A stretch of DNA of 64,000 nt from SNAP01 sp049671745 (GCA_049671745.1 JBATVL010000096.1:12263-76262), one strand, 5' to 3'; shown: positions 34,262-42,751, counted from the stretch's first letter. Numbers and translations: made by a program. The notes: generated from the letters alone by a model not told the origin.

Positions 34262-35463
34262 ATTCTTTGTTTTGAGTAAATCATATTGTATTCAATATTG
34301 TTTTCTGTTTGGAAATCATCACTTATAACAAAATCACTATCATACTGAGAAACCATCTGACAATAGATAGTCACTCGTTCATCGAAAGAGACATCTTGTA
34401 AGAAATTGTATTTAATAAGAAAATCAAATAAGTTGTTTTCAGAAAGAAGAAAAGAATCTCTAAGCTCCTCTAAATTTATAGAAGATTCCTCTTCTTGTGT
34501 TGTTTCAAGATATTCAGTAGAGATATTCTCTGCCACAGGAATTCTTGAATTATATCGTGAGATATTATTACCTGCAACTTTCTTGATTATAGAAAAGACC
34601 TCCTCATCTGAGGCTAGAAATTCAAGTGATAAGTTTAAGGGTCTAGAAGAATTTGGCTCAAAAACAATGGAGTTATTGGCAAGAAGTATATCGTTTATGT
34701 CTGTTGTAGATTCTATGGTGAGTTGATCCTTTAAATATTTGATACGTCTAATCTTCTCTATTACATTAGTCTGATATTTTATCTGATTAAGAAAATCTAT
34801 TATCTGTTTCTCTATCTCAATAAGATTATGACTACTTTCTATTAAATTAAGCTTTAACTCTACCACTATATGGCCTAACTCTTCATCCTGAGCTGTTTTA
34901 AAGAAGATTGCTTCCTCTTCATTAATCAATGCATATGTGTCATCAATTAGCTTACTTATATCAAGCCTCTTAGTGTCAAGATTCTCTAATTTTGCTTTTT
35001 TATTATTATAATTAGGCTCATTCTTAAATGTAGTATCTATATTACGCCTTAAATCAACAACATTACGTAATGTTATAACTCCTATACTTCTTAGTGTTTT
35101 CTTAATAATCCTAAGGTAATGATATTTTCTCTGCTCACTCTTTTCATTGAAATAATAAACAATATTGTCTCTAATATTCTGAATATTCTCATTTATGTAA
35201 GAAATATTTATCTCTTCATTAACTTCAAGAATTTGTTCAAAAAACTGAATATATTGATCATCTATTTCTAAGAATGCTCCATTCTTTCTAATTACAGAAC
35301 GTTCTATAAGAAAATCCATTCTCCTTTTATCATCATCAACAGCAGATAAAGCCTCATCATACCTGTATGACAAAGATTTTCTCTTACTGAACATCTCAGA
35401 TAACAATTTATGTTCTTTATTAAGAGTAGAAATGATTTCTTTTATATTTGAAAATGTATTCAT
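34258..35463 (-). CDS. MukF/MksF-like kleisin subunit
   Basis: A 401-residue protein, first in the three-gene operon. The N-terminal 95 residues look like a winged helix (DKRRMDFLIERSVIRKNGAF then LEIDDQY), the middle (about 150-240) is a long helical region with many Lys, Glu and Ile, and the C-terminus (310-401) is acidic with a further small folded segment. This matches the kleisin of Muk/Mks systems and the JetA of Wadjet (DUF3375-like). It would link the heads of the SMC dimer. I see no nuclease motif in it. Confidence is moderate because kleisins diverge quickly. Confidence 0.6.
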   Translation of the reverse strand: MNTFSNIKEIISTLNKEHKLLSEMFSKRKSLSYRYDEALSAVDDDKRRMDFLIERSVIRKNGAFLEIDDQYIQFFEQILEVNEEINISYINENIQNIRDNIVYYFNEKSEQRKYHYLRIIKKTLRSIGVITLRNVVDLRRNIDTTFKNEPNYNNKKAKLENLDTKRLDISKLIDDTYALINEEEAIFFKTAQDEELGHIVVELKLNLIESSHNLIEIEKQIIDFLNQIKYQTNVIEKIRRIKYLKDQLTIESTTDINDILLANNSIVFEPNSSRPLNLSLEFLASDEEVFSIIKKVAGNNISRYNSRIPVAENISTEYLETTQEEESSINLEELRDSFLLSENNLFDFLIKYNFLQDVSFDERVTIYCQMVSQYDSDFVISDDFQTENNIEYNMIYSKQRI

Positions 35464-35547
35464 TTTTTTATTCTAATATAATAAGTTCGTGTCAAAACAA
35501 AATTAATGATTTAATAAGTATTAACGTAAGATATATACATAAAAAAA

Positions 35548-35586
35548 ATAGCGCAAATACACTATTAAATAGTATATCTGCGCTAT
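35548..35586 (-). terminator. Terminator of the J-domain/KTSC gene
   Basis: Outer stem ATAGCGCA/TGCGCTAT (35548-35555, 35579-35586) enclosing an inner ACTATT/AATAGT hairpin, followed on the minus strand by eight T. It begins 22 bases after the gene's stop. Confidence 0.8.
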
Positions 35587-35608
35587 AATTATATCTTAAA
35601 ATAGAATC

Positions 35609-36058
35609 TTAAGCAGCTTCCATCGCTTTTTTAGATTTTCTATACAAGAAAGATTTAAAGATATTCCTTCTTGCAAAACGTTCAAGATTACCTGCATTGT
35701 TCATTTTATTAAACATAGCTCTTGAAACACCAAAATATTCATATACTGAACTATCAGCAAAGTGAACCTCTAAAGTCATTCCTTTATGCTTATAATCATA
35801 TATTCCCACTTCAGAAATAGTTACATTATATGCTTCTGAATTAGCAGCAATCGTTTCAGGTGCAATACTAACTAAGAAATGATAAGCGTCAATAATCACA
35901 CGGCTCATTCTCTCAGCCTCTATACACATAGCCTCTTCATTTTGAAATTTATCAGGATGCCATTCTTTAACTAAATTTCTATATTTAGTCTTGATTTCCT
36001 TCAAATTAATGTCTTTTTCAACATTAAATAATTTCTTGTATTCATTAATGCGCTTCAT
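35609..36058 (-). CDS. J-domain protein fused to a KTSC domain
   Basis: A 149-residue protein. Residues 5-65 form a J-domain with the diagnostic HPD at 34-36 (KEWHPDKFQ), so it can stimulate a DnaK ATPase. Residues about 82-130 (YDYKHKGMTLEVHFADSSVY to NLERFARRNI) match the KTSC domain, a small domain whose name comes from a KTSC-like tetrapeptide and whose exact partner is unclear; similar small domains are linked to lysyl-tRNA synthetases and phage proteins. It is transcribed alone from a -7 word at 36092-36099. A specialised co-chaperone is the likely role. Confidence 0.8.
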   Translation of the reverse strand: MKRINEYKKLFNVEKDINLKEIKTKYRNLVKEWHPDKFQNEEAMCIEAERMSRVIIDAYHFLVSIAPETIAANSEAYNVTISEVGIYDYKHKGMTLEVHFADSSVYEYFGVSRAMFNKMNNAGNLERFARRNIFKSFLYRKSKKAMEAA

Positions 36059-36091
36059 AAATGCTTCTTTTCTAAATTTCTAAATCGGATG

Positions 36092-36099
36092 CAAATCTA
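36092..36099 (-). promoter_or_regulatory. -7 element of the J-domain gene
   Basis: The minus strand reads TAGATTTG, matching TAnnTTTG, 33 bases before the ATG. No TTTG at the usual -33 distance. Confidence 0.5.
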
Positions 36100-36203
36100 C
36101 GCATTTTATTTTTAATAGCAGTTTTTTGTTACTAATAGTCCTTGTAATTAATGAATTTAAAGCTAGATACCCTTATTTTAATAGGTATTAAGGATGGGCT
36201 TAT

Positions 36204-36440
36204 TACCTATCAAAGAACTATCAGGTATGTATTTAATATAAATCAACTACCAATTAAGTATATGTCAACTATCAGTTGTATCTCATGTTTGAAGCATCAT
36301 TATAGGTTCTTCATAGGTAACTAAAACCTAGGAAGAACCTATAAAGAACCAAGGAAGAACCAACAAAGAACCTACACAGGAGGTAATTGATACATAGTTG
36401 ATTAGTACCTCATACATAGTTGATCCATCTTTGATAGGTA
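36204..36440. repeat. Repeat-dense non-coding block bounded by 12-bp inverted repeats
   Basis: TACCTATCAAAG (36204-36215) and its exact reverse complement (36429-36440) bracket a 237-base block. Inside are four AAGAACC words starting at 36333, 36344, 36355 and 36366, an exact 11-base period, with the reverse GGTTCTT at 36305-36311. Then TACATAGTTGAT occurs at 36391-36402 and 36413-36424, 22 bases apart, and the reverse word ATCAACTA at 36242-36249. No gene is open across it. It could be a small mobile element, a protein-binding array or both; no target-site duplication is visible. Confidence 0.75.
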
Positions 36441-36506
36441 TTTATATAATGTTTGTCACAGATATGATATATAACTTTAAGGACAGATGAGAATACTAAC
36501 TAAAAC

Positions 36507-36537
36507 TTGCAGTATCTATTTGCTTAAACTAGTTTTG
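36507..36537 (+). promoter_or_regulatory. Promoter of the 36590 lipoprotein
   Basis: TTG (36507-36509), 20 bases, then TAGTTTTG (36530-36537), a good match to the Bacteroidota pattern. The ATG is 52 bases further on. Confidence 0.6.
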
Positions 36538-36589
36538 TAGAGACACAAAAGGAAGAATAACAAACACAAACAACAAAAAAGAAACTATT

Positions 36590-37093
36590 ATGAGAAAAAT
36601 CTTATTTGCAATTTTATGCCTTTGCGCCTTTTCATGTACAGATAAAGACGGTAACCTTTCAGGCTCATTCACAGATAATCTGATAAAAGTAATGACTACC
36701 GACACAAAGGATCTTAATGAAGATATGGGCTTATTAACTGGAGATTTTAGTATAACAGATCTTGCCATGAAAAAGGTTAAAGAATTATATCAAAACCCAT
36801 TAGAATACAAGAAAGTTTTAACAGAAATACAGAATTTAAGAACTAATGTAAAAAAACAATTAATAAAATACGATGCTGTAACTAAGAAAATAAACGACTT
36901 AGAGACTACTTACAATAGTATATACAAACTAATAGGAGCAGATAATATTGTAAGTAAAGGTTATAAAGATAATTTCAATGCTACTAAAGCAAAATATGAT
37001 GAGCTTACTGGAAAAGTTGAAAGTATCAAAACAACAATGAAAATTATAGATGGTATTGAAGTTGCAGTAAAGGCTATATTATCTATTTTCTAA
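36590..37093 (+). CDS. Small lipoprotein with helical mature domain
   Basis: A 167-residue lipoprotein: signal MRKILFAILCLCAFSC with acylated C16, then TDKDG. The mature part is almost all helix by composition (KKVKELYQNPLEYKKVLTEI, LRTNVKKQLIKYDAVTKKIN), with heptad-like spacing that suggests a coiled coil from about 55 to 150, and a hydrophobic C-terminal stretch (VAVKAILSIF). No family recognised. It is monocistronic, has its own promoter just after the repeat block at 36204-36440, and ends at a strong terminator. Confidence 0.6.
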   Translation: MRKILFAILCLCAFSCTDKDGNLSGSFTDNLIKVMTTDTKDLNEDMGLLTGDFSITDLAMKKVKELYQNPLEYKKVLTEIQNLRTNVKKQLIKYDAVTKKINDLETTYNSIYKLIGADNIVSKGYKDNFNATKAKYDELTGKVESIKTTMKIIDGIEVAVKAILSIF

Positions 37094-37117
37094 AATAGAT
37101 AATTAAACAAAAAAAAA

Positions 37118-37157
37118 TGCCCCTTTTCTATTCCAATAAAGAAATAATAAAGGGGCA
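37118..37157. terminator. Bidirectional terminator between lipoprotein and arcA
   Basis: A 9-bp stem TGCCCCTTT/AAAGGGGCA (37118-37126, 37149-37157) between convergent genes, with an A run on the left serving the minus strand. Confidence 0.75.
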
Positions 37158-37182
37158 TTATATTTATATATTTAAATAAGTA

Positions 37183-38469
37183 TTACCACTGTACTGACTT
37201 ACGACGTATAGGCATAGTCATACAACGACAACCACCACCACCACGAGGTAATTCACAACCATCTATAGTAACAACATATTTCTCATAATCGCTTAAGTTA
37301 CGAGCACCAGAAATAATATCGTTAGCTTTAATAGGTTCGAATCCTGATTTAGCCATAGCGTCTATAGTATATAAGTTACGAGAATATCCCATCACTTTAC
37401 CTTCGCCTACAGAGAAGAAGTTAGCACCTGAATGCCATTGCTCTCTCTCAGCATGCTGATACGACTCACCACCACAGAATACTGGTTCTAAGTCCATTCC
37501 TAGTTTCTTAAGAGCTGTAAGAACGTTTTGCTCTCTCTCTATTTTTAGGATTTTACCATCTTGAACAGCAATATGTACTGTTTGGTATTTGTTTGGTTGA
37601 AGAATCAATGGTTCAAACACCATACATTTATTCTTGTCAAGAAGAGTAAATACCATATCCATGTGAATAAATGATTCTGGAGATTCTGGTAATTCTTGAA
37701 TAACAAGATGACGCACTTTTGATTCTTTTTGTGCAATAATCTGAGCTAATATAAAATCTACCCCTTTTGTTGTTGTACGACAACCGTTACCAATAATTAA
37801 GATATCATCACGAGCAATTAGTATATCACCACCCTCCATATTCAATTCAGGAGAATATAAATCACTACCAACAGCTGAAACTGTTTTAGTTTTAAATTCT
37901 GGTGTAAAATCAAATATAGATTGCATGATCATAGACTCACGATCTCTTACTTTATTTGCCATAGATCCAATCAACACCTCATTATTAAGAGTCATTGAAG
38001 CATCACGAGTAAAGAAGAAATTATGAAGTGGAGATAATGCAAAATTGTAATCGCTTAAAAATGAAGTTAAAGAATCTCTCTCTAATTCTACTCCCTCTAT
38101 TAACATCTTAGCCAAAACCTCTGGAGTTTGGTCTAGAAGATGATCATATAAACGATAAGTGTTTCCACGCTCCATTATGTGTGGTTCGCAACGCACTAAA
38201 CGTTTTATTACTTCTTCTTTAGTAGAATCCGTTTTTAAGATATTTGCAAGAAGGTCTTTTACTTGATATGTATTTGCAATTTTACCTAATACCCCTGAGT
38301 GTTGACGGTATTCTTCATTAGCTATCTCAATATTAAGAATGTCACTATAAAGAGCTCTTGCAGCATTTTGAGGAGTCATATTTTCAACTTCAGAACCTGG
38401 AGTATGAAGAATAACACCCTCTAACTCACCAATTTCCGACTGAACGTTTATTTCAACTAAGTTAGTCAT
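37183..38469 (-). CDS. arcA: Arginine deiminase
   Basis: A 428-residue amidinotransferase-fold enzyme that hydrolyses arginine to citrulline and ammonia. Family words are in order: the N-terminal GELEGVILHTPG near 14, FFTRDASM near 151, the substrate-binding NMEGGD near 210, HMDMVFTLLD near 267, and the terminal GGGGCRCMTMP where C416 is the catalytic nucleophile. No arcB, arcC or arginine/ornithine antiporter gene is adjacent, so it works alone here, perhaps for acid tolerance or nitrogen release rather than as a full ATP-yielding ADI operon. Confidence 0.93.
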   Translation of the reverse strand: MTNLVEINVQSEIGELEGVILHTPGSEVENMTPQNAARALYSDILNIEIANEEYRQHSGVLGKIANTYQVKDLLANILKTDSTKEEVIKRLVRCEPHIMERGNTYRLYDHLLDQTPEVLAKMLIEGVELERDSLTSFLSDYNFALSPLHNFFFTRDASMTLNNEVLIGSMANKVRDRESMIMQSIFDFTPEFKTKTVSAVGSDLYSPELNMEGGDILIARDDILIIGNGCRTTTKGVDFILAQIIAQKESKVRHLVIQELPESPESFIHMDMVFTLLDKNKCMVFEPLILQPNKYQTVHIAVQDGKILKIEREQNVLTALKKLGMDLEPVFCGGESYQHAEREQWHSGANFFSVGEGKVMGYSRNLYTIDAMAKSGFEPIKANDIISGARNLSDYEKYVVTIDGCELPRGGGGCRCMTMPIRRKSVQW

Positions 38470-38609
38470 ATTGAATGTTTTTTATGTAGATTTTTGAATA
38501 TTTCCTTATATGTAATCACACAAAAGAAAGAAAAAAAGAAAGAAATAAAAACTTATAATACATTAAATTACTCTTATGCATTAAGATTCATAAGTGATTT
38601 ATAATTATG

Positions 38610-38627
38610 CACTTGCACTAGCAAGTG
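38610..38627. promoter_or_regulatory. Inverted repeat in the arcA-rsmG divergent region
   Basis: CACTTGC, four bases ACTA, GCAAGTG: a perfect 7-bp dyad about 140 bases upstream of arcA and 65 bases upstream of rsmG. With no T run it looks more like an operator than a terminator. Confidence 0.4.
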
Positions 38628-38658
38628 AGAGCAAATTTTTAAATATCAGTTTTCTTAC

Positions 38659-38666
38659 TAACTTTG
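38659..38666 (+). promoter_or_regulatory. -7 element of rsmG
   Basis: TAACTTTG matches TAnnTTTG 25 bases before the ATG; a TTTTT run lies 18 bases upstream in place of TTTG. Confidence 0.5.
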
Positions 38667-38691
38667 CGAACTTAATCATTCAAAAATACCT

Positions 38692-39312
38692 ATGGATATA
38701 ATATTAAAATATTTCCCAAACTTAAGCGAAAAGCAAAAAGAACAATTTGCACAGCTTGATGAATTATATCGTTACTGGAACGAAAGAATAAATACTATTT
38801 CTAGAAAAGATATTGATTCTTTATACGAGCATCATGTGCTTCACGCTCTGTCTATTGCTAAACTTATTAGCTTTAGAGACGGTACAGATATTATTGATGT
38901 TGGATGTGGTGGTGGATTCCCTGGTATTCCTTTAGCTATTATGTTTCCGAATGTAAACTTTTACATGGTGGATTCTATTGGCAAAAAAATAAAGGTTGTT
39001 AACGAGGTTGCTAAGTCTCTTGGTTTAAAGAATGTAAAAGCTGAACATACAAGAGCTGAGAATGTAAAGAGACAATTCGACTTTATTGTTAGTCGTGCAG
39101 TTACATCTTTACCTAATTTCATGACCTTTGTAAAGAACAAAGTACATCATAAAGATAAGAATTCACTTCCAAATGGACTACTTTATCTAAAAGGCGGCGA
39201 TTTTATGTCAGAATTATCTAAATATAAAAAAGACGCTGAAATAGTTGATATTACTGAGTATTTTGAAGAGGAATACTTTGAAACTAAGAAAATTGTATAT
39301 TTACAGATGTAA
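38692..39312 (+). CDS. rsmG: 16S rRNA (guanine527-N7)-methyltransferase
   Basis: A 206-residue SAM-dependent methyltransferase. The SAM-binding motif VGCGGGFPGIPLAI is near residue 68, and the N-terminal helical block ending YEHHVLHALSIAKL and the SRAVTSL segment near 131 are family features. It methylates G527 in the 530 loop of 16S rRNA; loss in other bacteria gives low-level streptomycin resistance. It sits 109 bases upstream of rpmH. Confidence 0.94.
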   Translation: MDIILKYFPNLSEKQKEQFAQLDELYRYWNERINTISRKDIDSLYEHHVLHALSIAKLISFRDGTDIIDVGCGGGFPGIPLAIMFPNVNFYMVDSIGKKIKVVNEVAKSLGLKNVKAEHTRAENVKRQFDFIVSRAVTSLPNFMTFVKNKVHHKDKNSLPNGLLYLKGGDFMSELSKYKKDAEIVDITEYFEEEYFETKKIVYLQM

Positions 39313-39337
39313 AATATAAGTATTTTTTTACTATGTC

Positions 39338-39368
39338 TTTGCAAGACAAGAATATTTATATATTTTTG
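39338..39368 (+). promoter_or_regulatory. Promoter of rpmH
   Basis: TTTG (39338-39341), 19 bases, TATTTTTG (39361-39368): an exact match to TTTG-N19-TAnnTTTG, 53 bases before the rpmH ATG. Confidence 0.8.
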
Positions 39369-39420
39369 CACACTGTTACACGAGATTAAAAAGTATAAAT
39401 TACAATAAAATTTCAATATC

Positions 39421-39579
39421 ATGAAAAGAACGTTCCAACCATCGAACAGAAAAAGAAGAAACAAGCACGGATTCAGAGAAAGAATGTCTTCTGTTAGCGG
39501 TAGAGCTGTATTAGCTAGACGTCGCGCTAAAGGAAGAAAAAAAGTAAGTGTTTCTAGCGAAGGTAGACATAAAGCATAA
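39421..39579 (+). CDS. rpmH: 50S ribosomal protein L34
   Basis: A 52-residue very basic protein that reads MKRTFQPSNRKRRNKHGFRE followed by RMSSVSGRAVLARRRAKGRK, the nearly invariant L34 sequence. It is an early-assembling large-subunit protein. It has its own strong promoter and a terminator 26 bases after the stop. The dnaA, rnpA or efp neighbours seen in other bacteria are not in view. Confidence 0.97.
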   Translation: MKRTFQPSNRKRRNKHGFRERMSSVSGRAVLARRRAKGRKKVSVSSEGRHKA

Positions 39580-39604
39580 TCATATAGCTTTATATAAAGA
39601 CTTT

Positions 39605-39630
39605 AAAGCCTCATTTCTTAATGAGGCTTT
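39605..39630 (+). terminator. Intrinsic terminator of rpmH
   Basis: An 11-bp stem (39605-39615 with 39620-39630), four-base loop, and a six-T tail. Confidence 0.9.
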
Positions 39631-39671
39631 TTTGCTATTTATACATTAGCTCTTTATTCGCAAAAATCTAT

Positions 39672-39679
39672 TATATTTG
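39672..39679 (+). promoter_or_regulatory. -7 element of the PASTA-rluA-ddl operon
   Basis: TATATTTG matches TAnnTTTG, 31 bases before the PASTA gene ATG; -33 is weak. Confidence 0.5.
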
Positions 39680-39710
39680 CCCATAAACAAGACTAATGAA
39701 TATTTAACAT

Positions 39711-40592
39711 ATGGATAAAAATTCTATTTCTAACAGTAAGGCTTATCAAATAATAAAGCCTCTTTTGCTTAAAATCAAAAATGCTATAGCCTCTGTTATT
39801 CCCGCCTTCTTTAAAAGTAAGGTATTTTTTAAACATGCTGGAATAGCCTTCACACTTATTACAGCTATTATTATTTCTGTTCTTTTTGGCTTAGATGCAT
39901 ACACTCATCATAATGAATACTACATAGTTCCGGATCTTTACGGAATGGATTTATACGAGGCAGATGAGACTCTTGAATACGATAACTTACATATGAATGT
40001 TATTGATTCGGTATACCAAAAAGACGCGAAAGCTGGCAGCATTATTGAACAAATGCCTAAAGCACAGAAAAAAGTAAAAGAAAACAGAAACATATCTGTT
40101 ATTATATGTTCTTCTAAACCAGAGAGCATACCCTTCCCTAATATTACAAATATGCCTTTTAGACAAACTCTTAGTACTCTTACTAATTTAGGTTTGAAAG
40201 TGGGAATGATACAATACCAAGCACATAAATATAAAAACCTTGTTCTTGAACTTAAGTATAAAGATAAAGCTATTATTCCTGGCTCTATGATAGAAAAAGG
40301 TTCGTATATAGATATGGTTCTTGGAGGAGGAGGAAACAATAGAGTTCTAATGCCAAATGTAGTAGGCAAAACAGTAAAAGAAGCTAGAAGTTCATTACAT
40401 TACTCTTACCTTAACGTAGAAATAATATATAAAGATTATACAATAAAAACAAAAAAGGATTTCCGCACTGCAAGAGTCTGGAAACAAAGTCCTGAATATA
40501 GTAGAACAAGAAGATTACAAGCAGGAAGCAAACTTAAATTGTGGATAACGCTTGACAAAGGTCGATTTGTAGAAACAAATAGCTCTAAATAA
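39711..40592 (+). CDS. Membrane-anchored PASTA-domain protein
   Basis: A 293-residue bitopic protein with a basic cytoplasmic N-terminus, one membrane helix at about 47-65, then three PASTA-type repeats in the periplasm: YIVPDLYGMDLYEADETL (from about 76), IPFPNITNMPFRQTLSTL (from about 142) and RVLMPNVVGKTVKEARSS (from about 218). PASTA repeats bind muropeptides or PBPs in other bacteria; here no kinase or transpeptidase domain is fused. It is co-transcribed with a pseudouridine synthase and ddl, so a cell-wall role is plausible. Confidence 0.88.
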   Translation: MDKNSISNSKAYQIIKPLLLKIKNAIASVIPAFFKSKVFFKHAGIAFTLITAIIISVLFGLDAYTHHNEYYIVPDLYGMDLYEADETLEYDNLHMNVIDSVYQKDAKAGSIIEQMPKAQKKVKENRNISVIICSSKPESIPFPNITNMPFRQTLSTLTNLGLKVGMIQYQAHKYKNLVLELKYKDKAIIPGSMIEKGSYIDMVLGGGGNNRVLMPNVVGKTVKEARSSLHYSYLNVEIIYKDYTIKTKKDFRTARVWKQSPEYSRTRRLQAGSKLKLWITLDKGRFVETNSSK

Positions 40593-40620
40593 AGAATATA
40601 GAAATTTGATAAAGATAAAG

Positions 40621-41715
40621 ATGACAGAAAAGGAAGAATTATTTGATGACATTAACGAAGATATAGTTAATACAGATAAAGAGCAAGAAGAGACACAAGA
40701 AAATTCTCATTCTCTATACGAGCATTTTAAATTTGTTGTTGATCCAGGACAAACTCTTCTTAGAATTGATAAGTTTCTTAGCGATAGAATGCTTAACTCT
40801 TCAAGAAATAAAATTCAAGATGCTGCTGCGGCTGGATCAATTTTAGTTAATGGTAATGCAGTTAAGGTGAACTACAAAGTTAAACCTAACGACGTTATAA
40901 CTATTGAATTAACATACCCAAAGAGAGAAATAACTATTATCCCTGAGGATCTTCCTTTGACTATTGTTTACGAAGATGATGCACTTTTAGTTGTTCATAA
41001 AGAACCTGGAATGGTAGTTCATCCTTCTTATGGTCACTATAGTGGAACTCTTATTAATGCACTTGCTTGGCACCTAAAAGAGAACCCATTATTTAACGAC
41101 GAAAACGATCCACGTCCAGGATTAGTTCACCGTATAGATAAAAACACATCTGGATTACTTGTTATTGCTAAGACAGAAGAGGCTAAAACGAAACTAGCTC
41201 TTCAATTCTTTAATAAAACTTCTACACGTAAATATATTGCAATGTGTTGGGGTGATATGCCAGAGAACGAAGGTACTATAGTTGGTAATATTGGAAGAAA
41301 TATTACTAATCGTAAGATTATGGATGTTTTCCCTGAAGATGAAGAGTATGGTAAACATGCGGTTACTCATTGGAGAGTGATTGAGAGATTAGGATATGTA
41401 AATGTTATTGAGTGTATTCTTGAGACAGGACGTACTCACCAGATTAGAGCTCACTTTAAGAGCATTGGTCATCCTCTTTTTAATGACTGGGAATATGGTG
41501 GAGATAGTATCCTAAAAGGAACAACTTTTACAAAATATAAACAATTCATTATAAATTGCTTTAAGACTTGTCCAAGACAGGCTCTTCATGCAAAAACATT
41601 AGGATTTATACACCCTACTACTGGAGAAGAAATGACTTTTAACTCTGACTTACCAGAGGATATGAGTTCTCTTATAGAAAAGTGGAGAGGTTATATCTCT
41701 AATAGAGAAATATAA
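40621..41715 (+). CDS. RluA-family 23S rRNA/tRNA pseudouridine synthase (RluD-like)
   Basis: The ATG at 40621 is preferred; the frame can be extended 5 codons to a TTG. The 364-residue product has an acidic N-terminal tail, an S4 RNA-binding domain (LLRIDKFLSDRMLNSSRNKI near 43), and a catalytic core with the RluA motif HRIDKNTSGLL near 168, where the Asp is the nucleophile. Later segments (ETGRTHQIRAHF) are typical of RluD. Likely target is 23S rRNA helix 69, but RluC-like specificity cannot be excluded. Confidence 0.9.
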   Translation: MTEKEELFDDINEDIVNTDKEQEETQENSHSLYEHFKFVVDPGQTLLRIDKFLSDRMLNSSRNKIQDAAAAGSILVNGNAVKVNYKVKPNDVITIELTYPKREITIIPEDLPLTIVYEDDALLVVHKEPGMVVHPSYGHYSGTLINALAWHLKENPLFNDENDPRPGLVHRIDKNTSGLLVIAKTEEAKTKLALQFFNKTSTRKYIAMCWGDMPENEGTIVGNIGRNITNRKIMDVFPEDEEYGKHAVTHWRVIERLGYVNVIECILETGRTHQIRAHFKSIGHPLFNDWEYGGDSILKGTTFTKYKQFIINCFKTCPRQALHAKTLGFIHPTTGEEMTFNSDLPEDMSSLIEKWRGYISNREI

Positions 41716-41728
41716 AAATTAAGAAACA

Positions 41729-42703
41729 ATGAAGTCGAAGAAGAATATTGCACTTGTTGCTGGTGGATACTCTGCAGAGTATGAAGTATCTATAAACTCG
41801 GCACAAAACATTTATGCGGCTATAGATGATGCTATATACAATAAGTATTTAGTTATAATAACAAAGGACAAATGGGAAGTTCATTATAATAATGAAATAT
41901 ACCCTGTAGATAAAAATGATTTTAGCTTCTCGCCTACTAAGGAGAAAGTTAAGTTCGATTTTGCTTATGTCACTATTCACGGTACTCCTGGAGAGAACGG
42001 ATGTTTACAAGGATACTTTGATATGTTAGACATTCCTCATTCAACCTGTGATGTATTAGCCGCTGCTCTTACTTTCGACAAATATACATGTAATCACTAT
42101 ATTAAGGATTTTGGTATTAATATAGGGAATTCTATACTTCTTAGAACAAGGAATCAGCACAGCATAGAGGAGATTAATTCTCTTGTGGGGATTCCTTGTT
42201 TTGTGAAGCCAAACTCTGATGGTTCTAGCTTTGGTATTTCTAAAGTTAAGACTATAGATGAACTTGACACAGCTTTAGATAAAGCTTTTTCTTTCTCTAA
42301 GGAAGTTATTGTTGAGAAGGCTATAAACGGACTAGAGTTCACTTGTGGAGCCGTTAAAACAGAAACAGAAGATATAATTCTTCCTGTAACTGAGATTCTT
42401 TCTGATAATGAATTTTTCGATTTTGGAGCTAAATATGATGGTGAGTCTACAGAGATTACTCCTGCGCGTATTTCAGAGGAATTAACAAAGGAGCTTCAAA
42501 GACAAACATCTTTACTTTATGATGTTCTTAAGCTTAAGGGCATTATTAGAGTTGATTTTATTATAGAAGATAGCAAAATTTATGTGTTGGAGGTAAATAC
42601 TACCCCTGGCATGACTGCTACTAGTTTTATTCCTCAGCAAATAGAGGCTGATGGTAGAACTCTGCAAAGCGTCATTTCTCTAATAATCGAGAACTATTCT
42701 TAA
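41729..42703 (+). CDS. ddl: D-alanine--D-alanine ligase
   Basis: A 324-residue ATP-grasp enzyme that joins two D-Ala for peptidoglycan precursors. GYSAEYEVSI near 13 is the N-terminal substrate motif, FVKPNSDGSSFGISKV near 151 is the ATP-binding loop, and RVDFII near 271 with VLEVNTTPGMT near 284 carry the Mg-binding residues. The Tyr/Phe residue governing D-Ala versus D-Lac choice was not assigned. Starts 13 bases after the pseudouridine synthase gene. Confidence 0.95.
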   Translation: MKSKKNIALVAGGYSAEYEVSINSAQNIYAAIDDAIYNKYLVIITKDKWEVHYNNEIYPVDKNDFSFSPTKEKVKFDFAYVTIHGTPGENGCLQGYFDMLDIPHSTCDVLAAALTFDKYTCNHYIKDFGINIGNSILLRTRNQHSIEEINSLVGIPCFVKPNSDGSSFGISKVKTIDELDTALDKAFSFSKEVIVEKAINGLEFTCGAVKTETEDIILPVTEILSDNEFFDFGAKYDGESTEITPARISEELTKELQRQTSLLYDVLKLKGIIRVDFIIEDSKIYVLEVNTTPGMTATSFIPQQIEADGRTLQSVISLIIENYS

Positions 42704-42712
42704 CATATAAGG

Positions 42713-42740
42713 AAAGGCAATCATTAGTTTGATTGCCTTT
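42713..42740. terminator. Bidirectional terminator between ddl and the response regulator
   Basis: A perfect 10-bp stem AAAGGCAATC/GATTGCCTTT (42713-42722, 42731-42740) between convergent genes. Confidence 0.8.
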
Positions 42741-42751
42741 TCTTTTCTATA

